Positions 19,137 to 28,805 are shown, counted from the first letter of the stretch. The stretch is DNA of 64,000 nt from Shewanella livingstonensis (GCF_003855395.1 NZ_CP034015.1:754001-818000); one strand, 5' to 3'. Made by a program: numbers and translations. Notes: a model not told the origin generated them from the letters alone.

Positions 19137-20810
19137 TTAAAAATGATCTTTAACCTGGAACCTAAATTCCCAAGCATTGATGTCATTACCTGTGGTTATG
19201 GGGACGGCAATATCAACATGGGCTACGTTGCCGTAACTGGATTTAGAAGAGTAAATTCGCGCGCCGATACCCACACTGCCTATTGGGCCATTAACTTCAT
19301 TTTGGTCATCGGTGCCACCCGTTGCTTGGCCAATATCGGCAAATACTGCCCAGCCTAACTCGGCCAGTTGGTATAAGTTGATATTAGGATAATAACGGAT
19401 CTCACTGGTGAACAGCCATTGATTGTCACCATGCTGGTAGTCATTAGGATAACCCCGCACGCCGGTCTCATCACCAAGTGCAAATGTTTGGTCAAGATAA
19501 TTATTATGCGAAGTCGCTATACGGGCTTTGGAGTAAGCGGTCCATTTGGGACTAATTTGGTGAAAAAACTCAGCACCTACGCCGACATTGTAAAAGTCTT
19601 GTTGACCGGTTTGAATATCAGTCCGGCCATTGATACTCATTAGTAGTAATTGGTTGTCTTGCTGCCAGCCGCGGGTGCTTAGCATGGTCAAGTGATAACC
19701 CACAGCAGCATTATCGGCAACGTCGTTGGTTTCCAACCCTAAACTCACCGTATGATGCCAGCCTAAGTTAAAGTCTTCGTTGTTATTAATTAGGTGGATG
19801 TTATTGAGTACGGTGTATTGATCTTGCAAGTACTCGTAGCTTATCCATGGGTAAACAAACTCACGGTCAAACGGTAACGGCGTCTGTGGGTACAAGTCTA
19901 TATTATTGAATTGATGTTGGTCTTGGGTGATACCGACACTGATACGATGTAATTGATCCACTTCTTTGTCGACTAACCAACCATAACCCAAGTTCGCATA
20001 ATCAATAATATGTTCAAATTCATTAATGTCTTGGCCATTTTGTCTTATGGTATCGATGCGAGTATCAGTCAACCATGACGCGGCATACATATTTTGAGTA
20101 TCAAGAGTATAAAAGGGCTTATTAAAGGCAATAGCAGACGCTTGACCATCACTATTATCGTAAAAATCAACCGACACATTACCGTGTTTCACCCACCTTA
20201 TCGGGGCATCAAAGGCAAACTTGTAACCGGTACGATCAGCACTTGATTGATATTTTATTTTGGTTTTAACCCCTAAGCCCAACAGGTTATCTTCTTTCAT
20301 ACCAAACGAGTACTTAGTGTCGCCGCCGTTTTTACTTAAACTTACCGTGGGTAATAATGACCAATTATCCCATGTTTCAACTAATACGACATCTTCAACA
20401 TTGTCGCTTGCTAATGGGTCTTTTCTGGCAATATTAATTTCGGCATCACGAATATAAGATTCATAACGTAATAACCGTTGCGCCTCTTGAAGATCTTTTT
20501 CGGTGATCTTATCGCCTTTTTCAAAGCTCAGGCTGTTTAGAATGGTCGACTCTTTAGTATTGATGTGTAAGTAGTTAGCCCAGCGATGTAAAAAGATCGC
20601 GTCTGGGGCTGATTCATCAAAAATAGGATGACTAACAATAACGATATTAGCGACCTTATCGACCTCATGTTTATTGGTTGTCGATGAGGCATTAGTGCCA
20701 GAGTCATCATTGGCTGTTAACTGCGCATCAGTGTTAATAGCGGTTGCATAAACACTAGGCGAAATCAGCAGGATGACGAAAAAAAATACAGCCATGAATA
20801 TGATTGGCAT
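19137..20810 (-). CDS. Omp85/BamA-TamA-like outer-membrane protein
   Basis: A 557-residue secreted protein. After a signal peptide (about 1-22, ending VYA) comes a linker and a POTRA-like segment (about residues 75-130, FEKGDKITEKDLQEAQRLLRYESYIRDAEI), then a beta-barrel of about 400 residues. The barrel contains GVRGYPNDYQ, the VRGY/F motif of loop 6 that defines the Omp85 superfamily, and ends in F (QVKDHF). With only one visible POTRA-like unit it is far shorter than BamA and closer to the 'surface antigen' or ShlB-like groups. Function unknown: assembly or secretion of an outer-membrane or surface protein is possible, but no partner gene is adjacent. Confidence 0.75.
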   Translation of the reverse strand: MPIIFMAVFFFVILLISPSVYATAINTDAQLTANDDSGTNASSTTNKHEVDKVANIVIVSHPIFDESAPDAIFLHRWANYLHINTKESTILNSLSFEKGDKITEKDLQEAQRLLRYESYIRDAEINIARKDPLASDNVEDVVLVETWDNWSLLPTVSLSKNGGDTKYSFGMKEDNLLGLGVKTKIKYQSSADRTGYKFAFDAPIRWVKHGNVSVDFYDNSDGQASAIAFNKPFYTLDTQNMYAASWLTDTRIDTIRQNGQDINEFEHIIDYANLGYGWLVDKEVDQLHRISVGITQDQHQFNNIDLYPQTPLPFDREFVYPWISYEYLQDQYTVLNNIHLINNNEDFNLGWHHTVSLGLETNDVADNAAVGYHLTMLSTRGWQQDNQLLLMSINGRTDIQTGQQDFYNVGVGAEFFHQISPKWTAYSKARIATSHNNYLDQTFALGDETGVRGYPNDYQHGDNQWLFTSEIRYYPNINLYQLAELGWAVFADIGQATGGTDDQNEVNGPIGSVGIGARIYSSKSSYGNVAHVDIAVPITTGNDINAWEFRFQVKDHF

Positions 20811-21055
20811 AGCTTCGTCCTTTTTTATTGTTATGTTTTTGAGAGGCCTGCAACAATGAGATAATTGTTTCTAAGATGAAATTATTATGTTGCTTCTTTG
20901 TTTTACATCATACCTGAATAACGTAATAGTCAAACATTTAGCTTCAATAAATATTTTATTGAGTCATTAACAATATGTGAGTATTTAGATTGTTAACAGC
21001 ATAAGGGCGTATCTACCAAACCCTTATGCTGCTCAACATAAATAGCGCGAAGCGC

Positions 21056-22276
21056 TTACAACGAACGGCGGGGAGGCACAATAACGTTAGCAAAAATGAG
21101 TCCTGCAATTAAGGACATAAAAATGAGGAATATTTGTGAGCCTAAATGGGCTTGATTTAACATGGTCTCACCAGAGATGAGTGCATTTAAGCCGATATAG
21201 GTTTTACTACCTGGAACCAAAATAACAATACCTTGTAATAACGCAATTGACACTGGCGCTTTCATCCAACGTGCATAAAGGTTGGAATAAATCCCTACCG
21301 CTAGTGCACCGACAAAAATACCGATAGATTCGCCTAAATAAATGCCACCTAACATGGCAGAGAAAAAAGCCACAATGCCCGCAAAAATACCCCAAGGCGA
21401 GTCTTTTAAGCGTGCTTTAAAGATAATAACCAAAGACATAGACAATAACGGCACCGCAGACCAGATAGCCCAGCGAGGTAGTGGTATTGGTTCAACATAA
21501 ATGGCATCACCAAATATGGCTTTGCCTATGGTCATGCCAAGCACCGCGCCAAAATACAGTTTAAACAGTTGCATCACCGCATCCATAATGCGCGCAGTAC
21601 CAGAGATTAAATCGCGGGCAGCAAGTTCAGCTAAGCCGAGGGTGAGTGCAAGGCCAGGCACAAAGATAATGATCCCCGATAAAATGGTTACAGGTAAATT
21701 GATACTCGGATCTAATTGCGCAATCCCCGACGCCAAAATAGCGCACACAACCGCCGCCATTGGTTCGAGCATTTCTGCGATGCGTTTTGAGCGTTCAGCC
21801 CAAAAAACTAAGCTGTATACCAATAAACCAAAAATAGCTGACCAAAAAACGTCATGCCAACCGGTACCCATTAACATGGCAAATGCGCCAGCACTTGAAC
21901 CAAAGGCTAATAAGGTTAACTTGTGGCCATAGGGATTGGGTTTATTGGCGATTTCTTCTAAGCGTTCTAACGCTTCTTGCAAGGTGCGCTGGCCAGAGCT
22001 GAGTTCTTCAACCAGTTCAAAAGTACGCGCTAACGAGCCTAAATCGAGGTCACCCGGTTTAACGCGTGCGACATGGTTATATTCTTGTTCAGTATCGTGT
22101 TGCAGTACAAACGTCATCGATGTGGGTGATATTAAAAAGTATCCTTCAATACCGAGGGTACTGCATACCGTTTGTAAATGGGATTCTAGGCGATACGCAG
22201 GCGTACCAAACTTATGTAAGTACTTTCCTAACTTAATAATAAATCTACGTTTTTCTAAGAAATCCTGATTATCCAC
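21056..22276 (-). CDS. Threonine/serine exporter family protein (ThrE type, fused)
   Basis: A 406-residue inner-membrane protein. An N-terminal soluble part (FIIKLGKYLHKFGTPAYRLESHLQTVCSTLGI, ThrE domain), then about ten membrane helices covering the ThrE and ThrE_2 halves in a single chain. In enterobacteria these halves are separate proteins, YjjP and YjjB, which act together in succinate export; in Corynebacterium the fused ThrE exports threonine and serine. Translation appears to begin at GTG 22276; no nearby in-frame ATG would retain the conserved N-terminus. It is divergent from the MAPEG gene. Confidence 0.85.
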   Translation of the reverse strand: MDNQDFLEKRRFIIKLGKYLHKFGTPAYRLESHLQTVCSTLGIEGYFLISPTSMTFVLQHDTEQEYNHVARVKPGDLDLGSLARTFELVEELSSGQRTLQEALERLEEIANKPNPYGHKLTLLAFGSSAGAFAMLMGTGWHDVFWSAIFGLLVYSLVFWAERSKRIAEMLEPMAAVVCAILASGIAQLDPSINLPVTILSGIIIFVPGLALTLGLAELAARDLISGTARIMDAVMQLFKLYFGAVLGMTIGKAIFGDAIYVEPIPLPRWAIWSAVPLLSMSLVIIFKARLKDSPWGIFAGIVAFFSAMLGGIYLGESIGIFVGALAVGIYSNLYARWMKAPVSIALLQGIVILVPGSKTYIGLNALISGETMLNQAHLGSQIFLIFMSLIAGLIFANVIVPPRRSL

Positions 22277-22440
22277 TGGGCGATAGTCACTCTATGTTAG
22301 GGTATTGATCTAGTTTTGGCGCGAATATTAACCGATTAAGGCGTGTGTTTACAGCCAAACTGATCCAAAATGTTGGTATAGCATCAATATGTTAAAGATT
22401 GATATAATAACAATAATATAGTCGACTCAAGGAATAACAC

Positions 22441-22836
22441 ATGACATTGATGGTATCGGGTTTATATGCGGGCTTAACGGCATTGTTGGTTTTAGCATTA
22501 TCTTATAAAGTGGTTAAATTTCGTCGAGCAAATAAAATTGGTATTGGTGATGGTGGCCACCAAGGATTATCCATTGCAATTCGAGCCCATGGTAACCTAA
22601 TTGAAAATGCACCCATAGTATTGATTTTATTAGCGCTAGCAGAATTTAATGGCATGCCTGAGTTTTTAATACATTGTTTGGGCACCGCTTGGATTGTGGC
22701 GCGTTTATTACATGCTATTGGACTTAATCAAGGTCAAGGTGGTCATCATTTTGGTCGTTTTTGGGGCGTGTTAACGACCTGGATTGTGCTCTTAATTTTA
22801 GCGGTTGCTAATGTGGGTTTCTTTCTTGGCTTATAA
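22441..22836 (+). CDS. MAPEG-family membrane protein
   Basis: A 131-residue membrane protein with four hydrophobic helices and the MAPEG signatures RAHGNLIENAPIVLILLALAE (helix 2) and ARLLHAIG (helix 3). The family includes microsomal glutathione S-transferases and leukotriene synthases; bacterial members are mostly uncharacterised, with glutathione-dependent detoxification suspected. ATG 22441 has AAGGAATAACAC upstream. It is divergent from the ThrE-type gene. No obvious operon partner. Confidence 0.88.
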   Translation: MTLMVSGLYAGLTALLVLALSYKVVKFRRANKIGIGDGGHQGLSIAIRAHGNLIENAPIVLILLALAEFNGMPEFLIHCLGTAWIVARLLHAIGLNQGQGGHHFGRFWGVLTTWIVLLILAVANVGFFLGL

Positions 22837-22949
22837 GCTTGAAATTATAGGGGAATAGCAATATTACCCCTTATTTTATAAGGGTATGAAAGGATAAAAA
22901 TATTTCACTTTTGATGTTTTTTTAGTCACACTAAGTGCCGCTGTACTGC

Positions 22950-23012
22950 TATACTCCGCGTCCGTTAAATTCAGCTATAGGCTGATGTTGCCATCGGATC
23001 AGCTAGGCTGAT
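22950..23012 (+). promoter_or_regulatory. Possible structured leader of ygiQ
   Basis: A TATACT -10-like hexamer (22950-22955; no convincing -35) is followed by two related stem-loops: tcagc-tatag-gctga (22971-22985) and atcagc-tag-gctgat (22998-23012). The second is followed by TTTT. Both precede the ygiQ ATG, so they may form alternative structures. Confidence 0.3.
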
Positions 23013-23038
23013 TTTCCCCAATTATGTAGGTCATATAC

Positions 23039-25354
23039 ATGCAAGTTGAGTCAACGTTATTTAATTATCCAAAGTTTTGGGCAGAATGCTACGGAACAGC
23101 ACCTTTTTTACCTACATCTCGCAAAGAGATGGATAAATTAGGTTGGGATAGTTGCGATATTATTGTCGTGACTGGTGATGCATATGTTGACCATCCCAGC
23201 TTTGGTATGGCCGTTATTGGCCGAATGTTAGAAGCCCAAGGTTATCGTGTGGGTATTATTTCGCAGCCTGATTGGTCAAGCAAAGAAGACTTTATGCAGT
23301 TAGGTCGCCCAAATCTGTTTTTTGGGGTGACTGCAGGCAACATGGATTCAATGATTAACCGCTATACCGCTGACCGTAAGTTACGTCATGACGATGCCTA
23401 TACTGCTGGTGACATTGGTGGTAAACGCCCAGACCGTGCAGTAACCGTATATACCCAACGTTGTAAAGAAGCTTTTAAAGACGTACCCGTTGTGATTGGT
23501 GGAATTGAAGCCAGCTTACGCCGTATTGCCCATTACGATTATTGGTCAGATAAAGTGCGTCGCAGTGTGATTTTTGACGCCAAAGCCGACATTTTAATTT
23601 ACGGTAATGCCGAGCGCCCATTAATGGAAGTTGCACGCCGTATTGCTGCGGGTGAAGCCATTGGCGATATTGACGATGTTCGTGGTACCGCAACAATGCG
23701 TAAAGAGCCAATGCCAGGTTGGCGTGGCATGGATTCGCGTAAAATAGACCAATTACATAAAATTGAGCCATTACCGAGCCCATATGGTGCTGATGATGTT
23801 GGTTGCAGTAATTTATCTGGCCCGACAGACGAAAAGATTTTTGATAACGAGGCTCCTAAAGCCATTAGTGTTCAACCGCCTCGTCCAAAGCCATGGGAAA
23901 AAACCTATGTGCTGCTTCCTGCTTACAACAAAGTCAGCGAAGACAAATACTTGTATGCTCATGCTTCACGTATTTTGCACCAAGAGCAAAACCCGGGTTG
24001 TGCACGCGCGCTGTTTCAGCCACATGATGCTAACCGTGGTGTGTGGGTTAATCCACCTGCATGGCCATTAAATACCGATGAGATGGATGCGGTATTCGAT
24101 TTACCTTATCAACGTATTCCGCATCCGATGTATGGCCAAGAAAAAATTCCAGCCTACGATATGATTAAGACTTCAATCAATATCATGCGTGGTTGTTTTG
24201 GTGGTTGCTCATTTTGTTCGATTACCGAGCATGAAGGACGTATTATTCAAAGTCGCTCGCAAGAATCGATCATTAAAGAGATTAAAGACATCCAAGAAAA
24301 AGTGCCGGGCTTTACCGGCGTCATTTCTGACTTGGGTGGCCCAACGGCAAACATGTACCGTTTAGGTTGTACCAGTGAGAAAGCGGAAAAAACCTGCCGA
24401 CGTTTGTCGTGTGTATTCCCGTCTATTTGCGGCCATTTAGGCACAGATCATAAACACACCATCGATTTATACAAAGCGGCACGTGAAGTACCTGGCATTA
24501 AAAAAGTGTTAATTGCTTCGGGCGTTCGTTACGATTTGGCTATCGAAAACCCTGAATATATTAGAGAGTTAGCTAAGCATCATGTGGGTGGGTATTTAAA
24601 AATTGCCCCTGAACATACCGAAGAAGGCCCGCTCAGTAAAATGATGAAGCCAGGTATGGGAACCTATGACAAGTTTAAAGAACTGTTTGATAAGTTTTCT
24701 AAAGAAGCGGGTAAAGAACAGTTTTTAATTCCGTACTTTATTTCGGCGCATCCTGGTACTACCGATGAAGACATGGTGAATTTAGCATTATGGTTGAAAG
24801 GGCAGAAGTTTAAGCTCGACCAGGTGCAAAACTTTTATCCATCGCCAATGGCCAATGCAACCACGATTTATCATACTGAACTTAACTCACTGAAAAACGT
24901 TAAGCATGATAGTGAAAAAGTGACAGTACCGAAAAAAGGTCGTCAGCGTAAATTGCATAAATTCTTATTACGTTATCATGACCCAATGGGCTGGCCGATG
25001 ATCCGTGAAGCATTAGTTGCCATGGGTAAAGAGTCGTTAATTGGTAATGGTCCAAATCATTTAGTGCCGCCAGAAACCCGTAATGAACAAACTAAGGTCA
25101 AATGGGGCCAAAAGCCGTCTGCTAAAGCGAAAGAACAAGGTGGCCAAAAGGCGATGACCCGTTTTTCTGCTGATCAGTTTGAAGACCGTAAAGGTACCAC
25201 CAAAGCAGATAAAGACAGCGCCAAGCCTACGGGGAAAAAACCTAAATCACCAGCTAAAGCGAGTGTGCCGCAATCTGTCCAGTCAAAGGCGCAAGGTGAC
25301 AAGCGTCCTGCTAAAGCGACTACTTGGGCGACCAAATCTAAATACGCTAAGTAA
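23039..25354 (+). CDS. ygiQ: YgiQ-family radical SAM protein
   Basis: A 771-residue protein of the UPF0313/YgiQ family. The N-terminal ~300 residues are the YgiQ extension ([24 protein letters not shown]12-binding-like fold). The radical SAM core starts near residue 380 and binds a [4Fe-4S] cluster through Cys 386-x3-Cys 390-x2-Cys 393 ([16 protein letters not shown]). The C-terminal ~90 residues are a low-complexity Lys/Ala/Gln-rich tail, common in this family. The reaction is unknown. ATG 23039 follows a probable structured leader, and a strong terminator follows the gene. Confidence 0.9.
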   Translation: MQVESTLFNYPKFWAECYGTAPFLPTSRKEMDKLGWDSCDIIVVTGDAYVDHPSFGMAVIGRMLEAQGYRVGIISQPDWSSKEDFMQLGRPNLFFGVTAGNMDSMINRYTADRKLRHDDAYTAGDIGGKRPDRAVTVYTQRCKEAFKDVPVVIGGIEASLRRIAHYDYWSDKVRRSVIFDAKADILIYGNAERPLMEVARRIAAGEAIGDIDDVRGTATMRKEPMPGWRGMDSRKIDQLHKIEPLPSPYGADDVGCSNLSGPTDEKIFDNEAPKAISVQPPRPKPWEKTYVLLPAYNKVSEDKYLYAHASRILHQEQNPGCARALFQPHDANRGVWVNPPAWPLNTDEMDAVFDLPYQRIPHPMYGQEKIPAYDMIKTSINIMRGCFGGCSFCSITEHEGRIIQSRSQESIIKEIKDIQEKVPGFTGVISDLGGPTANMYRLGCTSEKAEKTCRRLSCVFPSICGHLGTDHKHTIDLYKAAREVPGIKKVLIASGVRYDLAIENPEYIRELAKHHVGGYLKIAPEHTEEGPLSKMMKPGMGTYDKFKELFDKFSKEAGKEQFLIPYFISAHPGTTDEDMVNLALWLKGQKFKLDQVQNFYPSPMANATTIYHTELNSLKNVKHDSEKVTVPKKGRQRKLHKFLLRYHDPMGWPMIREALVAMGKESLIGNGPNHLVPPETRNEQTKVKWGQKPSAKAKEQGGQKAMTRFSADQFEDRKGTTKADKDSAKPTGKKPKSPAKASVPQSVQSKAQGDKRPAKATTWATKSKYAK

Positions 25355-25389
25355 GTAGATAAGTGAGCAAATAGGCAAGCAATAATCGA

Positions 25390-25417
25390 AAACCCGCATA
25401 AGTTTATGCGGGTTTTT
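25390..25417 (+). terminator. ygiQ terminator
   Basis: aaacccgcataa / ttatgcgggttt stem (inner pairs open to make a loop) followed by TTTTT. Confidence 0.85.
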
Positions 25418-25548
25418 ATTTCTAGCAGCTAAACGTTCCATAACAAGGTAATCTGGGTTAATACTTCATCTAATAGTGATAAGTGTTTTATACGATGACT
25501 TCTTATCGATTTAATAATCTAATAGTTTATAAACAAGGAATGATCATT

Positions 25549-26151
25549 ATGCCAACGTTAATTAGACTTAGCGGCTACCTCAGTGGTGTATTGCTGTGTG
25601 GTAGCGCTATGTTGGTTAATCCTGCTTATGCAGCTAATTCAGTTCAACAACAGCAATTTTTTGAAACTATCAGCGCTCTTTGCGGTAAAGCTTTTGCAGG
25701 TAAAATTACTGCTGGTGGCAGTGAAGGGGATGGCTTTAGTGGTAAAACACTGATTATGCACGTGAGAGAATGTACTGATAAGCAGATCAGGATCCCATTT
25801 CATGTTGGCGATGATCACTCTCGCACCTGGGTGATAACTCAAACAGACACCGGATTGCGCTTAAAGCATGATCATCGCCATAAAGATGGCAGCGATGACA
25901 AAGTGACAATGTATGGTGGTGATACCCGTGATACCGGCACAGCCAATATGCAGACTTTTCCTGTAGACGATGACTCTATTGCCAATTTTAAGCAACATGG
26001 CTTAACGCAATCGGTCACTAACGAATGGCAGATGATGATTGAAGCGCATACCTTTACTTATCGTTTAATTCGCGAAAATCGTGATTTTAAAGTGGAGTTT
26101 GATTTATCTCAACCAGTGGCATTACCACCAGTGCCTTGGGGATATAAATAG
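25549..26151 (+). CDS. Secreted protein of unknown function
   Basis: A 200-residue protein with a signal peptide (MPTLIRLSGYLSGVLLCGSA...NPAYA, cut near residue 28), so it is periplasmic or secreted. I chose ATG 25549 (AAGGA nine bases upstream) over the ATGs at 25483 and 25540. The mature part has several conserved-looking stretches (GSEGDGFSGKTLIMHVRECTDKQIRIPFHVG; RTWVITQTDTGLRLKHDHRHKDG) and two Cys residues that could form a disulphide. It looks like a conserved hypothetical of marine bacteria; I cannot name a function. No operon partner. Confidence 0.75.
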   Translation: MPTLIRLSGYLSGVLLCGSAMLVNPAYAANSVQQQQFFETISALCGKAFAGKITAGGSEGDGFSGKTLIMHVRECTDKQIRIPFHVGDDHSRTWVITQTDTGLRLKHDHRHKDGSDDKVTMYGGDTRDTGTANMQTFPVDDDSIANFKQHGLTQSVTNEWQMMIEAHTFTYRLIRENRDFKVEFDLSQPVALPPVPWGYK

Positions 26152-26226
26152 GTTGTCTACTTACGCAGGCTAATTTAATCGTCATCCCGGTAATGCTCGT
26201 GAGCCGGGATCCAGGTTTATTCTTTT

Positions 26227-26258
26227 GTACTTATGTACTTATGTACTTTTGTACTTAT
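26227..26258 (+). repeat. Tandem octamer gtacttat x4
   Basis: Four consecutive 8-base units starting at 26227, 26235, 26243 and 26251; the third reads gtactttt. It lies in non-coding repeat DNA and could slip, with no gene affected that I can see. Confidence 0.7.
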
Positions 26259-26300
26259 GGCCTGCGGCCACTAACGTCGTGGCGCTTCACCCACACCAGA
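26257..26300 (-). repeat. 44-bp repeat unit, copy 1
   Basis: Begins atggcctgcggccactaacg and ends ccacaccaga on the + strand. It is the reverse complement of the copies at 28437-28480 and 28576-28619, with one base difference (cac versus cgc). The gcctgcggcc and ggcgcttc sections give it a hairpin-prone character. Confidence 0.85.
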
Positions 26301-26497
26301 CTTTTCAAACTTCGTTTGAATTGAAATCGCAAGGTTCCACCCTGCACGGGCCAAAAGGGGATCAACAGCAATCCCCTCTTGGATCACCCCTGCCGTTCCG
26401 GCAACATTTTCGCTATTTAACCAAACAACAGCAGCGAAAAAGTCGCGACGGAAATTAATCCAGCTTTAAACTTCATTTTAGTGTTCTGCGGTCTTAT

Positions 26498-26575
26498 TCG
26501 AAAATGCTAACGCTTCCGATGGGGCGTCCCTTCCCCTCGAAAATGCTAACGCTTCCGATGGGGCGTCCCTTCCCC
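26498..26575 (+). repeat. Perfect 39-bp tandem duplication
   Basis: Two identical 39-base units (26498-26536 and 26537-26575), each starting tcgaaaatgctaacgcttcc and ending cttcccc. Each contains a small hairpin GGGG-cgtccctt-CCCC. The right-hand mirror block has a single copy of the unit with a different hairpin. Confidence 0.9.
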
Positions 26576-26808
26576 TCGAAAGCTAGCTGGCCATCCTTGG
26601 CCAGCTCACGTCATTTTCTTCAACGTCCTCAAGTTCAGAGTTGAATCGGTCTATTTCCAAGTCAAGAAAACTAACTCGTTTTTGCCCCATTATCATTTAG
26701 ACTAGAAAGTAGCTCATTCTCTGTTAAGATCGATATTCCATTCAAATTGGAATAGTGAATCGATTACTGTAAAAAAGTTTATGAAGCAAGAATAAAGGAG
26801 GTTATTTT

Positions 26809-28053
26809 ATGGATAAATTCATCGCATACATCAATCACACCAATAAATTTCAGGACTCGGCAGGGCTTGCGAACGTAGAAACTTTTATGTTTGCAAAAAC
26901 CTTTATAGGTGTTGACGTAAATTTTTTAGGTGAACCTATATTTGTTTGTAAGTTACCATCGCATATCATAAGAACTCAGTCTGAAAATCCAGATTTTAAA
27001 ATTTCAGGTTTTTATAGAAATAGTAAACTTATAGCTTTGATGATTAGTGTGCATGATCTTGCAAATGCTCCTTATTTAATCATTTCTAACTTTGTTCCTC
27101 CATTAAAACTTAAAGACTCACAAATCAGTATTAAATATTTATCTTTTATCAATGAGGTTAATGAACCTATCCTCGCCATTGAAATTGATGAGACAGTCAA
27201 CCCTCCTTATTTTAAAGGTGCTGAAATTAAGACTCTATTGTCAAAAGACGAGCTTTTGCGCTTGCATAGAACAGAGGGGGTTAATTGCAAAACTCTCTGC
27301 ACAGCTCTTTTGACTGTAGACCAAGAATGTTTTGTTAACAGGGACTCTGACCAGGGGCCTCTTAATCTACATATTCTTGCATCCGAAATTTCAACATCTG
27401 GGGAGGATGCCGTTCATGGACATGGTAAAAGATTAGAGGATATGATTCATTTTAAAGCATTAGCGTTAACAGGAGCGAGAGCTTTATGTGGGTTCAAATA
27501 TGCTATGAACCCTATGAAAAGTATTTGTCCTGCTGAGGAGCTGTGTGATGAACTCATAACTTACGGCGATTTTTCTATATTTATTCAAGAAAAGTCGATA
27601 ATAACAAAACCAAGATTACGTGATGCCGAAACACTTTTGAACAGAATTAATACAACAATAAAACGAATCCACGCAGCAGCCGAACAGCTTTGCCAACATA
27701 TTAAGAGTGTCAAAGAACAGAATAATTCAATTTATACTATCGAAGGAAAAACAGTATTACCAAATAAAATACTCGGTGTAATTGTTGTTTCAGAAACCTT
27801 TGAAGGTGATGTTTACAACAATGGAATCCGTAGTATTTTAAATTCAGATCCACTTCTGCGTGAGATACAGTTAAGCATAATGTCTGCTGAAGAGTTCTCT
27901 TGGTTGGTAACATGCACAGAAGGAAATACCAAGAAATTTATCTCTACATTAAAAGAGAAATTCAATGGATTTATCATGCATGGAAAGTATGGTTCTATAC
28001 CATGTGACTTGTCTATAGCTTCCAGAGTTCAAAATCAAACAAAGACCAGATAA
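26809..28053 (+). CDS. Unrecognised 414-residue protein inside the mirror repeats
   Basis: A soluble 414-residue protein with no signal peptide or membrane segment, matching no family I recognise. It has a very strong ribosome binding site, AAGGAGGT, six bases before the ATG. Residue patterns suggest an N-terminal alpha/beta region (residues 1-170), a middle helical region with GEDAVHGHGKRLEDMIHFKAL near residue 200, a helical stretch rich in Lys/Gln (residues 265-310) and a C-terminal alpha/beta region. A scattered acidic/Lys pattern does not make a convincing nuclease motif. It lies alone between two ~500-base inverted repeat blocks, so it appears to be cargo rather than part of a chromosomal operon. 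Function unknown. Confidence 0.75.
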   Translation: MDKFIAYINHTNKFQDSAGLANVETFMFAKTFIGVDVNFLGEPIFVCKLPSHIIRTQSENPDFKISGFYRNSKLIALMISVHDLANAPYLIISNFVPPLKLKDSQISIKYLSFINEVNEPILAIEIDETVNPPYFKGAEIKTLLSKDELLRLHRTEGVNCKTLCTALLTVDQECFVNRDSDQGPLNLHILASEISTSGEDAVHGHGKRLEDMIHFKALALTGARALCGFKYAMNPMKSICPAEELCDELITYGDFSIFIQEKSIITKPRLRDAETLLNRINTTIKRIHAAAEQLCQHIKSVKEQNNSIYTIEGKTVLPNKILGVIVVSETFEGDVYNNGIRSILNSDPLLREIQLSIMSAEEFSWLVTCTEGNTKKFISTLKEKFNGFIMHGKYGSIPCDLSIASRVQNQTKTR

Positions 28054-28436
28054 ATAATTTCCTGCAAAATACGCAATGCGATAGCATACTCGCTTGAAAC
28101 TTATAGATATAAAAACTTTTCCTTTTAGAACGCATTAAGGCTTATGCTCTAACTCATTGTTGTCCAAAAACGAGTTAGTAACGCTTGCAAAAGTCTACAT
28201 TCAACTCTGAACTTGAGGCCGTTGAAGAAAATAGCGTGAGCCTGACAGGACGTCAGGCTAGCTTTCGTTGGCCATGGATGGCCTATCGGAAGCGTTAGCA
28301 TTTTCGAATAAGGCCGAAGCAGCCTGCAAATGTAGGTCAAAGTTAAATCTGACCCCATGGCGACTTTTCGCTTTTCAGAAAATGTTGCGGGGCGGCTGGG
28401 AGTTCCAAGAGGGAACAGCCGTTGGTTTCCTCTCGG

Positions 28437-28480
28437 TCTGGTGTGGGCGAAGCGCCACGACGTTAGTGGCCGCAGGCCAT
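28437..28480 (+). repeat. 44-bp repeat unit, copy 2
   Basis: Starts tctggtgtgggcgaagcgcc and ends gccgcaggccat; identical to the copy at 28576-28619. Confidence 0.88.
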
Positions 28481-28575
28481 AAGTACAACGTATAAAAAAG
28501 CTGGATTCCGGCTCAAAAACATTACCGGAATGACAAAGTATTTGGCCCGTGCAGGGTGGAACCTTGCGATGTTAG

Positions 28576-28619
28576 TCTGGTGTGGGCGAAGCGCCACGAC
28601 GTTAGTGGCCGCAGGCCAT
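28576..28619 (+). repeat. 44-bp repeat unit, copy 3
   Basis: Identical over 44 bases to 28437-28480, 139 bases downstream; between them lies another partial unit including a shortened ccgg...ccgg hairpin. Confidence 0.88.
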
Positions 28620-28778
28620 CAATACCAAACATAAAAGAATAAACCTGGATCCCGGCTAAAAGCATTACCGGGATGACGAGAAGGTTATCCACAAATACAT
28701 CAGCAAGGTTAATTTGACCACTGTGTATATGCATACCATTATTTGGATTCTGCGTTAAAAAACCAATTATTCCAAAGA

Positions 28779-28805
28779 ATTCAGGCTGCCAATGGCAGCC
28801 TGAAT
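28779..28805. terminator. Hairpin downstream of the SYLF gene
   Basis: A perfect 12-bp stem attcaggctgcc / ggcagcctgaat with loop aat, 36 bases after the stop of the leftward SYLF gene. There is no good T-tract (attctttgg on the - strand), so termination is only likely. Confidence 0.5.

Larger units (their letters stand above)
26181..26684 (+). repeat. Left block of a mirror-image composite repeat
   Basis: About 500 bases of hairpin-rich repeat units which reappear, in the same order but on the opposite strand, at 28165-28677. Matching pieces from outside inward: gtcatcccggtaatgc...ccgggatccaggtttattc (26181-26225); the 44-bp unit 26257-26300; atcgcaaggttccaccctgc... (26326-26352); a cgaaaaagtcgc section (26434-26448); attcgaaaatgctaacgctt (26496-26515); ctcaagttcagagttgaat (26628-26646); and ctaactcgtttttg (26671-26684). 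It holds no supported gene: a 77-codon open frame in it is an artefact of the repeats. Confidence 0.8.
28165..28677 (-). repeat. Right block of the mirror-image composite repeat
   Basis: Inverted counterpart of 26181-26684. From inside outward: caaaaacgagttag (28165-28178), attcaactctgaacttgag (28199-28217), ctagctttcg (28258-28267), aagcgttagcattttcgaat (28290-28309), a gcgacttttcgctttt section (28360-28375), a 44-bp unit, an extra partial unit with ccggctc...attaccgg, a second 44-bp unit, and the outer ctggatcccggct...attaccgggatgac (28644-28677). Hairpin stems inside it differ in sequence from those of the left block but occupy the same positions. No supported gene. Confidence 0.8.

Noticed and set aside
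26227..26575. CRISPR array.
   Set aside because: The octamers and 39-bp units are directly adjacent, without spacers, and there is no cas gene.
26181..28677. Integron cassette array or attC sites (gcgttagc, taacgc motifs).
   Set aside because: No integrase of the IntI type, no paired R'/R'' boxes with the expected spacing, and the units are arranged as a mirror image rather than in tandem after cassettes.
26225..28734. Open frames of 60-77 codons inside the repeat blocks (26225-26458, 28268-28495, 28149-28358, 28522-28734).
   Set aside because: They run through hairpin-rich repeats on both strands, have no ribosome binding sites and resemble no protein; repeats explain them.
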